From Plasmodium coatneyi (Eukaryota; Apicomplexa; Aconoidasida; Haemosporida; Plasmodiidae), in contig NC_033564.1 of NCBI RefSeq assembly GCF_001680005.1, positions 744,001 through 808,000 of the forward strand: DNA of 64,000 nt. The letters are read 5' to 3'. Positions 13,034 to 23,392 of the stretch are shown here, in pieces. The first letter of the stretch is position 1. Every line of letters starts with the position of its first letter. The position numbers were made by a program, and so were the translations under genes. The notes under the pieces were generated by a model that was not told the origin of the DNA, did not search any database, and saw only the letters and a program-made list of their open reading frames with translations.

Positions 13034-13483
13034 GGTGCACTCCGTTTGGTAGGACTGGTCGGTACGACTGGCCAGGTAGAAATACAAACGTGTGTGTTTG
13101 TTGTTTGTTTGTTGTGTGTTTGCTTGTGTGATTGCTTGTGTGCTTGCCTGTACCTGTTCGTTTAAGACCGACCCCACCTTCGTACCATTTTCAGCGGCGT
13201 GGTGCCTTCTCTTCCACTTTTCCAACTCATCAGTTTGCCAAATTGGCCTCTTCTTCACCCCTGCTGTTTCGCTTCTTTCAATTCATGGTGCCGCCTTCAG
13301 CGCCTGCGTAGCTCGGTCGGGTGTGTGAACAATTCAATTTAAAAAGGTACCCTCCTCTTCTCGTATGTGCGTAGTGGACGATTGGTATTTACCCCCTCAG
13401 TAATTCAAACGGGGAAGGAGAAAATTGCTACGATTGGCTCTGTGGGGTCGTTACTAATGCTTCTTCCGCGTGTACAACTTGAT

Positions 13484-13523
13484 GGTTCGGTTTGGTTCGG
13501 TTTGGCTCGGTTTGACTCGGTTA
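13484..13523. repeat. Four tandem 10-mers, consensus GGTTCGGTTT
   Basis: The first two copies are identical (GGTTCGGTTT). The third is GGCTCGGTTT and the fourth GACTCGGTTA. The sequence is non-coding and sits in the divergent promoter region. It resembles but does not match the Plasmodium telomere repeat GGGTTYA. Confidence 0.85.
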
Positions 13524-13864
13524 GCTTCCCCTGTTTGGTTGGTATAATTTTTTTTCCCCCTTTTGTGCTTTGCTACATGTTAACTGATAACACGTTCGTT
13601 TTTTTTTTTTTTATTTTTTTTTTAATGTCCCTTTGAATCTACCTCGGGCAGACTGTGCTTTGTGTAGACAAGCCCCAAATCGATTGGAGGAGCTGGTGGA
13701 TCAATGGAGGAATGAGAAAGTGACGATCGGAAAAAAAAAAAAAAAAGAAGAGAAATGCCTATGATTATGTTTACACATGGCTCAAAACGGCTAACTGTGG
13801 GGGGGAAGAAAATACCTACGTGTGTTAAGCCTGCGCGCATACAAAGGTGAGTATATATGCATGT

Positions 13865-13912
13865 ATTCATTCATGTATATGTTCATTCATGTATATATTC
13901 ATTCATGTATGC
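13865..13912. repeat. Three tandem 16-mers, consensus ATTCATTCATGTATAT
   Basis: Copies occupy 13865-13880, 13881-13896 and 13897-13912. They differ only at the first base of copy two and the last two bases of copy three. This is a non-coding minisatellite about 680 bp upstream of the UCH start codon. Confidence 0.88.
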
Positions 13913-14180
13913 TCGCTTATGCGGGGGGCGGGCCGCGCTTTTGATGCACCTGCGAAATACAGTTCTGTTCCGTTTGGTTTCGCTCCAGAATCCCTCACGT
14001 GAGAGAGAGGCAAAGAAGAACGTATAGCTGGGTGCGCCGATGGGTATAACTCATATACACGCACATTTACACCCACAAGAATATTCGCATAGGCACCCTT
14101 TCAAACTTTTTAACAAGAACTATGACAAGCCCAACCCCTAAACCCTGAGACCGCATTATAATCACCCCAACGGGAGGGAA

Positions 14181-14215
<35 letters not shown>

Positions 14216-14587
14216 CAATACACCATTTGATGGTACGAATAGGGATTCTCTGTGTAATTCCCCACCTGCTTCCGCCCTTTTCATCTTCGTGTGCGTTTTT
14301 CCAATACACGGTATGCATGTGCAGTGAGTGTTCGTTTTGACAAAATCGCTTTAACACAGGGACGGTTTTGTTCCCCCTAGGAGGTTATCGGTTTATGAAA
14401 GGAACTGCCTAATTTGGCTCATTTTTCCTGTTAAGGCTAATCGCCTCTGCGTCGTCAGCGTATCGTGTGGCCCCCCAGGCGGGTTAGGAAACAGTTTAAG
14501 AAAAGCCACGCAAGTTACACGCCAACACATTGACTTAAGTTTCGGCTACTTATAACCACCTTGTCTGGCCACCAATTCCCACGAACA

Positions 14588-15946
14588 ATGCAGAGAAGCA
14601 GCAACGACAGCCTGACAGAATGGTGCCTAATAGAGAGCAACCCGTGCATCTTCAATGACATGCTAAGTCGGATGGGGGCGAAGGACCTCTCCGTGGAGGA
14701 CGTCTACGATCTGGACTTTTTCGACGATTACATATCCAACAGGGATGTGGTGACGGTAGAAAACGTCCTCAGTATGAATGAGTACCAGAGTGAGAAGGAA
14801 AAGAATGGATGGGTTAACCCCATGGGGGAGGGCACTGGTGAGAGTAACCCCGTTGGAAGTACCACAGGGGAGACATCCCCCCAAAAGGGGCTCTACAGCA
14901 GCACTGTTACGACTGACGTAAAATACAACAAGCTACTAAAAAACGAAAGCAACATTTTTGGAATAATTTTCCTGTTCAATATTGGGAAGAGTTACAACAG
15001 GAACAAGTTCGTGGAGCACCATATACCGGAAGATCTTTTTTTTGCAAAACAGGTGATCCCGAACGCATGTGCCACACAAGCCATCCTATCGATTGTGCTT
15101 AACAAAGAGGTGGAACTGAATGAAGAAATAAAAAATATAAAGTCGTTTAGTAGCAACTTTGATAGCTCCATGAAGGGACTGACCTTGTCGAATTGCAACT
15201 TCCTTCGAAACATACACAATTCTTATAAGCCTCCAATATATATAGAAAAGGAGAACCTACACGACGAGAAGGGAAAAAGCAACGATTCCTTCCACTTCGT
15301 TTCGTATATACAATTTGGCGGAAGTGTCTACATGCTGGATGGGTTACAGGAAGGACCCGTTCTGATCGGACAGACCAATGGTGCAGACGAACAGCGTAGC
15401 TGGATCGACCTCGCCAGGGAACACATAAAGAAGGAAATAAACGACATATGCAACGGTACTGGTGGTGGAAATTCAATGGGAGAAGCAGCCGAAGGAGGAG
15501 ACGGTCGATTCAACGTCCTGGCTGTTGTAAAAGACAAGGAACACATGATTAACGAATTTTGCAACATACATAGAATTGTAAAAAGGAGAGCTAACCTTAA
15601 GTTGATTAGCTTGGGAAAGGAGGAGGTCGACTTAAACGATGATATAGATGAAGCCAACTTTAACTACCCTAACATACCAACTGTGGAAGAGCTCCCAAAT
15701 GATATGTCTGAACTCCTTCTCATTTCTGAAAAAGCAACAGGAGAGATTAACTTCCTTCAGTCTCTTCTGCAGGAGCAAATGCAGTTGAAACTCACCTGGA
15801 ATAAGGAACTCACTTTTAAATTTTTCAATTTCTACCCTTTTGTGATGTCCTCCTTAAAGCTCATGGCGAAGCATAACATTTTAAAGGAGGCCTACGAGAA
15901 GCAAAAGCAGAAGCATCAGCAGCAGCACAGTCGGGGCGCCGCATAA
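14588..15946 (+). CDS. UCH54: Ubiquitin C-terminal hydrolase, UCH37/UCHL5 family (UCH54)
   Basis: Single-exon gene, 452 aa from the first ATG; the frame upstream is open only through a TTG. It is a cysteine deubiquitinase; the known P. falciparum enzyme acts on ubiquitin and, by published work, also on Nedd8. Visible features: an N-terminal WCLIESNPCIF segment typical of UCH enzymes; the oxyanion Gln155 and nucleophile Cys161 in AKQVIPNACATQ; His236 in SFHFVSYI; Asp251 in YMLDGLQEGP. A polar insert of ~50 residues (about 66-115) interrupts the catalytic domain. The C-terminal helical tail (~330-452) fits the UCH37-like domain used for proteasome or partner binding, and ends in a Q/H-rich stretch. 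All catalytic residues are intact. Confidence 0.94.
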   Translation: MQRSSNDSLTEWCLIESNPCIFNDMLSRMGAKDLSVEDVYDLDFFDDYISNRDVVTVENVLSMNEYQSEKEKNGWVNPMGEGTGESNPVGSTTGETSPQKGLYSSTVTTDVKYNKLLKNESNIFGIIFLFNIGKSYNRNKFVEHHIPEDLFFAKQVIPNACATQAILSIVLNKEVELNEEIKNIKSFSSNFDSSMKGLTLSNCNFLRNIHNSYKPPIYIEKENLHDEKGKSNDSFHFVSYIQFGGSVYMLDGLQEGPVLIGQTNGADEQRSWIDLAREHIKKEINDICNGTGGGNSMGEAAEGGDGRFNVLAVVKDKEHMINEFCNIHRIVKRRANLKLISLGKEEVDLNDDIDEANFNYPNIPTVEELPNDMSELLLISEKATGEINFLQSLLQEQMQLKLTWNKELTFKFFNFYPFVMSSLKLMAKHNILKEAYEKQKQKHQQQHSRGAA

Positions 15947-16638
15947 AGGTATAGCGGAATCGTAACGAAACAATCACAATAGGAAGCAGTCCACATGCCA
16001 TGCTACGACCCACCAGTTACGCCTGCTTCTACGCACTTCGCACTTTTGATGACCCACCCGCGAGGGTGAGGAAAAAAAAAAAAAAAAAAAAAAACATTTT
16101 TCCTTCGCGAAATGTTGTGCGTGGCAATGTTACGCGTTTTTTTCTCCATTTTGGCTTCGTTAGCGGTTTTCCGTTTGTGTCCTCCTTTTGCTTTTTTTCA
16201 CCGTTTTTCCCCCTTTTTTGTCCTCCGTTTGCCCGCCTTTCCAGCTGCTTCTCTGTGAACGTCTCCACCACTGCGTGCACACGAACGAGCATACGTGTGT
16301 TTAGACATAATCCCCCTTTTTAAGAAAACCAATTCGTGAATACATACCCCCATAGGTGAGTCTTCTTTCTTCTAATTAATTGAAAGTGGGAGACATTACA
16401 ATTGGGGGAATGGCTCTATGTGATGTGTCCAACCCAAACGATTGCACAAAACAACGGTGAGTAAATTGCAGGTCCCCTCCTGTTTGACTATCCACCAAAG
16501 GGACACACATACTCGGGGTGGAGCTCATCCCCGTCGGGAAGTGTGTCTACCTTCACCTGGACACGTAGGGGCAAATTGAACCCCTTCGCATTCGCACCGA
16601 CAGGTGCACATCCAGAAAACAACTTCACGCCGTTCAAA
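15947..16638. other. Intergenic region between two tandem plus-strand genes
   Basis: It contains the UCH 3' UTR and the promoter of the TPR gene. The main visible feature is a 23-A run at 16072-16094. I see nothing coding. Confidence 0.55.
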
Positions 16639-19600
16639 ATGATGAACCGCGCCACCGGAAGGAAGTTGAAAAAAAAAAAAAAAAAAAAAAAGCAGAAAAT
16701 TCAAAAGAGAAAAAAAAACGGAATAGAACAAGCCAAACTGGCATACCTCAGTTTCCTATGCGAAGAGGATGACATAAATTTCTTCTGCAATTTTGAGAAC
16801 GAATGGGAAGAGAAGAACTTGCACAGAGCTACCAACGAAGGATCCACCCCTTGTTACAACAACTTCAGTGTGCCCCCTTCTAAGTGTGACGCTTTGGAAC
16901 AATCCTACCTGTATACGTTGCTCCAAAATGAGGACTTCACATGTGACAAACGGTCCTGCTCATCCGTGGGGTTCATTTTCGATAAATTGTTTTTGCACTT
17001 TGCCAATTTTGACGAGCAGCTGCGTAGGGATATCCATTTGGGGAAGTCCTTCCGAAGGGGGAACAAAAGGAGGAATAGAGCGGTGAAGGAAAAGCCACCA
17101 AATGGGGGGACCCAAATGGGTGCCTCCAAAATGTGTGCAAATAAAAATGGTGTCTTCCCAGGTAGCCCATATACCAGCGAATCAAATTTAACAGATAAGA
17201 GGGTCACATATGAAGAGGGTAATGATGCCATATTCCACCATTTGGCATACAGCCAGCTGCAGGACAGCCTTCTTCAGTTTTACCTTCCCCCGGGGGGATA
17301 TGCCTTTACAACCCCCCTACGTAAAGACAGAACGAACGGATCGAAGGAGGGTCATCACCCCCAACGTCGTGACATTGGTGCTGAATGCGCCAAGCCAAAT
17401 GGAAATCTCTTCCCGAGGGAAAAACTACCTACGCGCAAGGTGGAAAAAAAAAAAATAAAACAGATAGAACAAACAGAACGTATACTGTCTACTGCGAAAC
17501 GACGAGGTAGACACCACGTGGGTGAAATCACAAAAAGGGTGAGAACCAACCGGGCGGGCGCCACACACCCATTCTCAAATCCTAGGCCGTTCTTCCCGTT
17601 GTACAATTACTCCTCCAGCGAAGACAGCCATATGTCCTTTTCGACATTTTTACCTGAACCGTTCAGAAAAAAAAAAATAAATAAAAAAAAAAACAAATCC
17701 CCCGGGGCAACCTCCCCAGACGGGAAGAAGCCACACAAGAGGGAGATACAAAACGACGCTTCTGCCATTTTTGATGAAATCATACAACTGTGCAGGAGGA
17801 ACAAAATATTCTCTTTTAAGAAGAAAAAAAGGAAGTGCGAAAAGAGGTGTAGCGGGGCCCACTTAAAGGGGGAGCCAGCCGTTTCTCCAGGAGAATTATC
17901 TGACGATGTTGCCAAAATGGATTACTCATTAGTCCCTTCCAATCGGGTGTTTGGTCCCCCCACTGGTAGGAACCTTTCTGCCTGTCCCACAATAAGTGGC
18001 TGCCACGAACGCTTTAGGAATCCTCATTTAAGGGCAAGCATCCTTCGAAAGGGGGCTACACCTCATGCTCTCCGTTTAATGAAGAAGAGAAGTTTCAGCG
18101 AAAGTTCTCCTATTGTGGAGAGGCTCTCGGAACAGCACTCTAATTCGAAGGCAATCAAAGTAAGCAGGGTAGGTGCTACGACGGCTGATCGTCCTCCCCA
18201 TGGTAGACACCATAGAAGTTATGCCTCCTCCGTTGTTGCGTCAAACTGTGATGAAAGCAGAGAAAACTGGACTCGCTTTCCAAACATGATGAACGCAAAA
18301 AGAGGGAAAGAAAAAAAAATGATGAAAATGCAAATCTTGGAAGGGTTAAACCAAAGGAGTTACGACCCTGGGCACCTTGAACGGATGGTCAGTAGCAAAT
18401 GCTTCCCCGTAGACAGAGAAGGGTTACGAAATACACTGAACAAAAATGTAGAGGTTAAACTAGTTGGACGGGATCAGCACCCTAAGAAGAAGAAAAAAGA
18501 ACCCATTAGTACATTCAGCTGGAGCAAAAAATGGGCATCTGCAAGGAGACTACATTTTTGCTCACTCTACGTGGAGGAGAATTACGAAACGATCGCTCAG
18601 TTGTACAGACGGGAATATCCCCTAAACGACTTTTACTTAACCTACCTTTATGTGATGTCGTTAATTAAATTGAAAAGGTATTCCCTCTGTTGGGAGTACC
18701 TCTTAACTGTTAATCGTCTTCTGGTGGTACATCCAGCAACTGCCGCAGTTGGCGCTGGTGTGGTTCACTTCCTCTGGGGAAAGCTCTACGAGAAGCTACT
18801 ACTGTGCAGGCTGAGCACGGAGGAGTACTCCAAGGTGGTGCTTAACCACGTGGGGATGTCTTCCATGCAGCCATTCATTCTTGTCTGTCTGGACAAACTG
18901 ATAGGGACAGGTCAAATGAAAAGGAGAGAGGAAATCACGACACTCAAGTTTGTGCAGATGAATTGCAACCTGGGGAGAGTCCTTAACTTTTATTTTTGCA
19001 AAGTGGGTTCCGATGGGGGGTTCACACACAACCCGAATGACTACACAAACATGCAAAACGAAGTGAGGTTGGGTTGTCCACCACATAGAAATAGGCATAA
19101 TAGCTGTGTGGGCCCGGTCAGGCTGCTTCGCCCGCCTCCCTTTTGCAGAGGGGAAATTCTCCAGGAGGGTTTCCATGATTTTCCCTCCAGTGACCACATC
19201 ACCAATGCAGCTAACCACAACTACGTCCAGTTCTCCAACGGCTGGAAGGCGACCCCCCCATGGCCAAGTGAGCACAAAACGCCGATGCGAAATTCAGCTG
19301 TGGGGAAGAGGAAAGACAGGGGGTACCCCCAGCAGGCGCCTCCCTGGCAAGACCACCGTCAACCTGGGGGCGTCCCCCTCAGTATCTCCCCCCAGCAGAT
19401 GCACGTGCAAGGGAACATAAATATGAGGAGTTCCTACCAAGGGGAAGAAGCAAACCAGAAAGTAACTTCTCACCATGGGGTCATTTTCCCCCCAAGGGGA
19501 CTGCTCCAAATGGGTAGATACATAAACAGGAAGGTGAACCTAAATGTTGGTAACCTCCTCAGGGGGGATACCAGAGACAGTGATGAGGTGCTCGGAGGGA

Positions 19601-21258
19601 GAGAAGTGAACACCTTAGGAAGATACAGTCTACAGAGTGAGACCTTTATTGGTGGATACAAAGAAGATGAAATGGCAGAGAAGCAATTCCTGGTCCATTG
19701 TGACCTGCTCCTTCGAAGTGGACACGTCGTGCCTGAACCCAGGGTGGTACTTCCCCACTACGATGATTTTTTCGTTTGTCTCTTTCGCGTGTATTTTAGC
19801 TCTTCCTCCAAGTGGGTAATAAAAAAGGCTATCCTTTGGGGAAAAAACACACCATCAGGTAAGGACGCATTGAAGACGGCACGGAGGTTAGCAATGAGAC
19901 TGAAGCTTATCGATGTGTCTCCTCTGGATGGATTTTCACGAAAAGAGGACAGACCAATCTGTTACGAAGAAAGCCTTCCTGCAGTTGGAAAGCAGTCTAC
20001 CTTTACGTTTACGTCTACGTATCGTGCGGACCATCCGTTATTGTCTGTAAAGTCTGTTCGAATTGAAAAAGTAACCCTACCAGATCTTCTACACAGCATC
20101 TGGTTCTGTCACAAACATTTCGACTTTGTGAATGCATACTGTTTAAGTGAGTACACCTTGGGGCGGGAAAATGCGTTGGAAGAAGAGGACGTCATTCTCC
20201 TGTTCGTCGCGTCGGTCACAAGTATGCACAACGTTGTATCTACGAATCAGCAGAAAATTGAGCGGCTTCTCCAACTGTACAACACGCGGGTGCATCACAC
20301 AGCGAGCAAAGCTAGACAGTACAGCCAAAGTGGGAAACAGAATTATGGGTACAGGAAGGACCACCTTGACTACTACCTACATGGTGTTGTTGCGCTTCTG
20401 AGGGAAGACTACGATCAGGCACTTTTTTATTTTAAAAAGTGTGTAAGTGTAAAGGCGAAATTCTTCCTGGCGTATGTGTGCATCCTCCACATACTTTGCT
20501 CATCACCGAAGAGGAGTGCCCTCAACTCCAAACAAAAGAAAAAGATTTTTCACCACTGTCTGCAGTTAAAACCGTTTAGCTTGTCCCCCTACTTAGTGTA
20601 CTGCTCCAGTGTACTCAGGAAACTCCAGTTAGACTTAAATCACGAAAGAGAAAAACGCGGGGGGGAGAAAAAGAGGAAGCAAAAATTGCTCATCGAGTCA
20701 ACAAATTTTTTGAGGGGCATATTTTCCAAAGCAATGCACCTCGATAATAAAAACCCATTTTTGTACAACGAGTTATTTGTTTATCATTTTTTAAGAAAAG
20801 ATTTTATCCAATGCAAAGTGGCACTACGCAAAATGTTACTCATACAAGACTTTTCCAATTCCTGTTGTAGTTATTTCCCTCTTTCCGTTGTCCTCTACAA
20901 TTCCAGCGTTTTTTATTTTTTGTGTGAAAACAACCTGAACAAGTCAGAAAAAAAAATTATTGCAATTCTACACAATAACCCCTTTGATGTAAAAGCTTTG
21001 CACCTTTTAACTTTCCTTTTGTTTTTAAAGAGGGATCAGTACTGGACGCGCTTCTTCGATTATTCTATCTACGTGGAGAAGAGTCTCCTTTCGAGAAACG
21101 TAACGAATCAACAGACATACTTGTGTCAGACTTTTTTCAACCGCCTTCGGGAGACACGGGACTTGGCGCTGCTCTCCCGGTACTACGGGGCACTAAACGG
21201 CGTCCACACGTCCTTTTCATTTGTGCTCAATTACATCCACGCGCGTTACTCGGCGTAG
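16639..21258 (+). CDS. Large TPR-repeat protein, possible APC/C subunit (Cdc16/APC6-like)
   Basis: Single-exon gene, 1539 aa from the first ATG (MMNRATGRKLKK); the frame is open further upstream but only from GTG. Residues ~1-630 are basic and low in complexity, with K-rich runs; a 23-A tract encodes lysines 11-18. The first TPR-like helices lie at ~634-690 (YPLNDFYLTYLYVMSLIKLK). A second disordered insert covers ~790-1010. C-terminal TPR pairs run from ~1130 to the end, for example YYLHGVVALLREDYDQALFY and FSKAMHLDNKNPFLYNELF. The order of a solitary N-terminal TPR block and a C-terminal array, and motifs such as SKAMHLDNKNPF, remind me of Cdc16/APC6 of the anaphase-promoting complex. Other TPR proteins (Cdc27, Cdc23, CTR9-like) remain possible. 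The large inserts are typical of Plasmodium. Confidence 0.85.
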   Translation: MMNRATGRKLKKKKKKKKQKIQKRKKNGIEQAKLAYLSFLCEEDDINFFCNFENEWEEKNLHRATNEGSTPCYNNFSVPPSKCDALEQSYLYTLLQNEDFTCDKRSCSSVGFIFDKLFLHFANFDEQLRRDIHLGKSFRRGNKRRNRAVKEKPPNGGTQMGASKMCANKNGVFPGSPYTSESNLTDKRVTYEEGNDAIFHHLAYSQLQDSLLQFYLPPGGYAFTTPLRKDRTNGSKEGHHPQRRDIGAECAKPNGNLFPREKLPTRKVEKKKIKQIEQTERILSTAKRRGRHHVGEITKRVRTNRAGATHPFSNPRPFFPLYNYSSSEDSHMSFSTFLPEPFRKKKINKKKNKSPGATSPDGKKPHKREIQNDASAIFDEIIQLCRRNKIFSFKKKKRKCEKRCSGAHLKGEPAVSPGELSDDVAKMDYSLVPSNRVFGPPTGRNLSACPTISGCHERFRNPHLRASILRKGATPHALRLMKKRSFSESSPIVERLSEQHSNSKAIKVSRVGATTADRPPHGRHHRSYASSVVASNCDESRENWTRFPNMMNAKRGKEKKMMKMQILEGLNQRSYDPGHLERMVSSKCFPVDREGLRNTLNKNVEVKLVGRDQHPKKKKKEPISTFSWSKKWASARRLHFCSLYVEENYETIAQLYRREYPLNDFYLTYLYVMSLIKLKRYSLCWEYLLTVNRLLVVHPATAAVGAGVVHFLWGKLYEKLLLCRLSTEEYSKVVLNHVGMSSMQPFILVCLDKLIGTGQMKRREEITTLKFVQMNCNLGRVLNFYFCKVGSDGGFTHNPNDYTNMQNEVRLGCPPHRNRHNSCVGPVRLLRPPPFCRGEILQEGFHDFPSSDHITNAANHNYVQFSNGWKATPPWPSEHKTPMRNSAVGKRKDRGYPQQAPPWQDHRQPGGVPLSISPQQMHVQGNINMRSSYQGEEANQKVTSHHGVIFPPRGLLQMGRYINRKVNLNVGNLLRGDTRDSDEVLGGREVNTLGRYSLQSETFIGGYKEDEMAEKQFLVHCDLLLRSGHVVPEPRVVLPHYDDFFVCLFRVYFSSSSKWVIKKAILWGKNTPSGKDALKTARRLAMRLKLIDVSPLDGFSRKEDRPICYEESLPAVGKQSTFTFTSTYRADHPLLSVKSVRIEKVTLPDLLHSIWFCHKHFDFVNAYCLSEYTLGRENALEEEDVILLFVASVTSMHNVVSTNQQKIERLLQLYNTRVHHTASKARQYSQSGKQNYGYRKDHLDYYLHGVVALLREDYDQALFYFKKCVSVKAKFFLAYVCILHILCSSPKRSALNSKQKKKIFHHCLQLKPFSLSPYLVYCSSVLRKLQLDLNHEREKRGGEKKRKQKLLIESTNFLRGIFSKAMHLDNKNPFLYNELFVYHFLRKDFIQCKVALRKMLLIQDFSNSCCSYFPLSVVLYNSSVFYFLCENNLNKSEKKIIAILHNNPFDVKALHLLTFLLFLKRDQYWTRFFDYSIYVEKSLLSRNVTNQQTYLCQTFFNRLRETRDLALLSRYYGALNGVHTSFSFVLNYIHARYSA

Positions 21259-22770
21259 CGTCCAACTGTGTGACGGTGCAACTGTGTAGTCGACTATTTG
21301 CGTGACCTTCTATCTGCTCACCACTAACCACGTGGGTTATCATGCCACCTCTACAAAGGCACGTCCCCTTTTTTGCAACTAGAACGTTAACCCAGCAGTC
21401 AAACTGCCCACCCACCAAACTGCGTCAACCCTTTTTTACTTTTTAAGTAGACTATGTGCCCCCCCGGTGGGTGGAAACCGCCACGGAATGATCCCACCGC
21501 TTGGGGATGATGCGTGCTTAACTTCGCACACAGAGGAAGGAACAAACGTTAAATGACAAATAGCTAAAATGGAAAAACTGTATGTCCAATTGCGACGCTA
21601 ACTGGAGGGAGGTGTGACCTCCTTGGGTGCGTCCAATTTGATATGGTCCCCGTAAAAGAAGGAGGCCAAACTGACTGTCCTCTCAAATAGTGCAACATTA
21701 CCGTTAACATGGAAGGGAAAGTAAAAAATGAAAACGTGTATGTACCATCGGATAGACTTCCATATGAATGGGGTGGCCTCCTTTTCACCTTACCCTCCCA
21801 GCACAGGGTACATACACATGTGGAGTTTTTTTTTTTTTTTTTCCCCCTTCAGTAAGTACATGCTGATGTGCTCAGGGCGCATATCCAAGAGGATTAACCC
21901 GCTTCGCTTAAGTACGGGATTCGAGTGAAGGGTTAGTAAAAGAAAAAAAAAAAAAAATAGCAGGTCTTCCCAAATATTTTCAACAAGCGCAATGTTTTAC
22001 AACGTTTTGCAACTATTTGCAATGTTTGCATTTGCAGTGTTTCCTTCATTTGTACGATTCCCCGCCCGTTGCAGTGCCGTATGCATGACACGCATACGCG
22101 ATATTGGATCAGCCGTTTTTTTGCTGCTCATAAGAAAGTGCATCCGCCGCAGTGAATATATATATATGGACTTCTTCCCCTACGTATGCTTATCTGAAGT
22201 ACCCCCGCGGTAAACAAACCAACCTGCGCGATCGATCGACCAACCGACGGACCGATGGAGCACTAACTTTGACCATTTCGTTGTAGCGTTGCCGTTCGCG
22301 GAATCGTCAAATAGTTCTTGGCGCCACCCGGATATTGTCACCCCGCACCGCGTTATCCGACGCATGAAAATAGTACAGAAGTATTTCCTCAATTCCGCAA
22401 GGCGTCACGCGGGAATGCCATTTTTACGGTGCACTTTTCGATCCAAGCAGCTAGCCGAGCGGGAAAAAAAAACTGCCACAAAATTGGAAAAAAATCACCT
22501 CAATTTTTTACCTCCAAATTTACGTCAAATTGCCGCAAAAAATAGTGCTACCGAATATATACCAAAGGAGCAAACAAACATTGCATCCTGGAAGCAGCCC
22601 CCCGAGAGTTTCTGCATCCGCTAAGAACAAACGCGAAATCGCACTTTACTCCGAGTTTTGCAATTTACCATTTTTTCTGTTGACGAAAGGCAGCCACGTA
22701 AAGAGTAAGAATGTAAAAACATACGTAACGTTCTTGCATGCGTATACTTTTATGGATGTTTGTCCCCCCC

Positions 22771-22802
<32 letters not shown>

Positions 22803-23005
22803 CGCAAAGAACAAAGAACAAAATTATTTTCCCCCCCTCATAGGTCATCCTCCCGTTTGACGCAAAATTTATAACCAAATACGTTAGTTTATAGTTAGCC
22901 TCCCTTTTTGTATCTTACCACTCTCCAATCATTTAATCATTTGTGTCCCATTTGGGTCAGATAAAATCTTTCTCTTTCCCCCACTTCCTGTTAACTACCG
23001 AAAAG
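21259..23005. other. 1.7-kb intergenic region upstream of the TB2/DP1 gene
   Basis: It holds the 3' side of the TPR gene and the promoter of the next plus-strand gene. There is a 28-T run at 22775-22802, about 200 bp upstream of the ATG, and a GATCGA-rich patch at 22228-22258. Short open frames near 22289-22624 have no ATG context or composition that convinces me. Confidence 0.55.
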
Positions 23006-23392
23006 ATGTTTGGCGCTCTTTTCAAAGTGATCATTTTTGTGCTCGGGTATTTACTACCCGTTGTACTTTCCTTCCATGGATGGAAGAATAAAAAATATGA
23101 AATGGTGGAATACTACTTAAAATATGTATATTTTTTTGTGGTTTTCGAGAATGTTGTAACTCCATCGCTTGGAGCATTAATTTACAAGATTAGCAGTTTC
23201 ATATGGTGCATCATCCACCTGGCCCTTTACTTCATTTTGATCATCCCCAAGTTTAACTACCTGAACACTATATACGATAAACTCAGCAAGGTCAACAGTC
23301 AGAACAATGTTACTCTCTACATCAACAAATATATCGTTAATCCGCTAAACGACAAGGTCAACAAAATTGTCAAGAAGTTGAAGACCATGTGA
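23006..23392 (+). CDS. TB2/DP1/HVA22 (REEP/Yop1) family ER-shaping membrane protein
   Basis: Single-exon, 128 aa from ATG (MFGALFKVIIFVLGYLLPVV). The family bends ER membranes through paired hydrophobic hairpins and also affects vesicle traffic. Visible are a first hairpin at residues ~4-24, the polar linker WKNKKYEMVEYYLKYVYFFV typical of TB2/DP1 proteins, a second hydrophobic region ~60-80, and a basic amphipathic C-terminus (NDKVNKIVKKLKTM). The length is short for the family but covers the whole domain. It is distinct from longer REEP proteins. The ATG is 200 bp downstream of a 28-T tract. Confidence in the family is good; the exact cellular role is unknown. Confidence 0.86.
   Translation: MFGALFKVIIFVLGYLLPVVLSFHGWKNKKYEMVEYYLKYVYFFVVFENVVTPSLGALIYKISSFIWCIIHLALYFILIIPKFNYLNTIYDKLSKVNSQNNVTLYINKYIVNPLNDKVNKIVKKLKTM

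Larger units (their letters stand above)
13034..14587. promoter_or_regulatory. Divergent promoter region between transporter and UCH
   Basis: The flanking genes are head-to-head, so this 1.55-kb stretch must contain both promoters. It holds a GT-rich low-complexity tract (about 13086-13160), a four-copy 10-mer array (13484-13523), a three-copy 16-mer array (13865-13912) and a 31-T run (14185-14215). No coding region is apparent, and I cannot define individual promoter elements. Confidence 0.55.

Noticed and set aside
13034..13258. In-frame N-terminal extension of the transporter to a GTG at 13258
   Set aside because: There is no ATG, and the extension is Q/T-rich from a GT repeat. The MSEYQISS start at 13033 is followed by a normal first helix.
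13484..13523. GGTTCGG repeats as an interstitial telomere tract
   Set aside because: The unit is 10 bases and does not match GGGTTYA, and the surrounding genes are conserved core genes rather than subtelomeric ones.
16543..16638. In-frame extension of the TPR protein to a GTG at 16543
   Set aside because: A GTG start is not expected in Plasmodium nuclear genes; the first ATG at 16639 was used.
21900..21930. GGGATTCGAG resembling a tRNA B box
   Set aside because: No acceptor stem, A box or cloverleaf could be found around it. I found no tRNA or rRNA gene in the window by eye.
22289..22624. 111-codon plus-strand open frame upstream of the TB2/DP1 gene
   Set aside because: There is no ATG at its start, no domain and no splice link to the downstream gene. 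It is most likely non-coding leader DNA.
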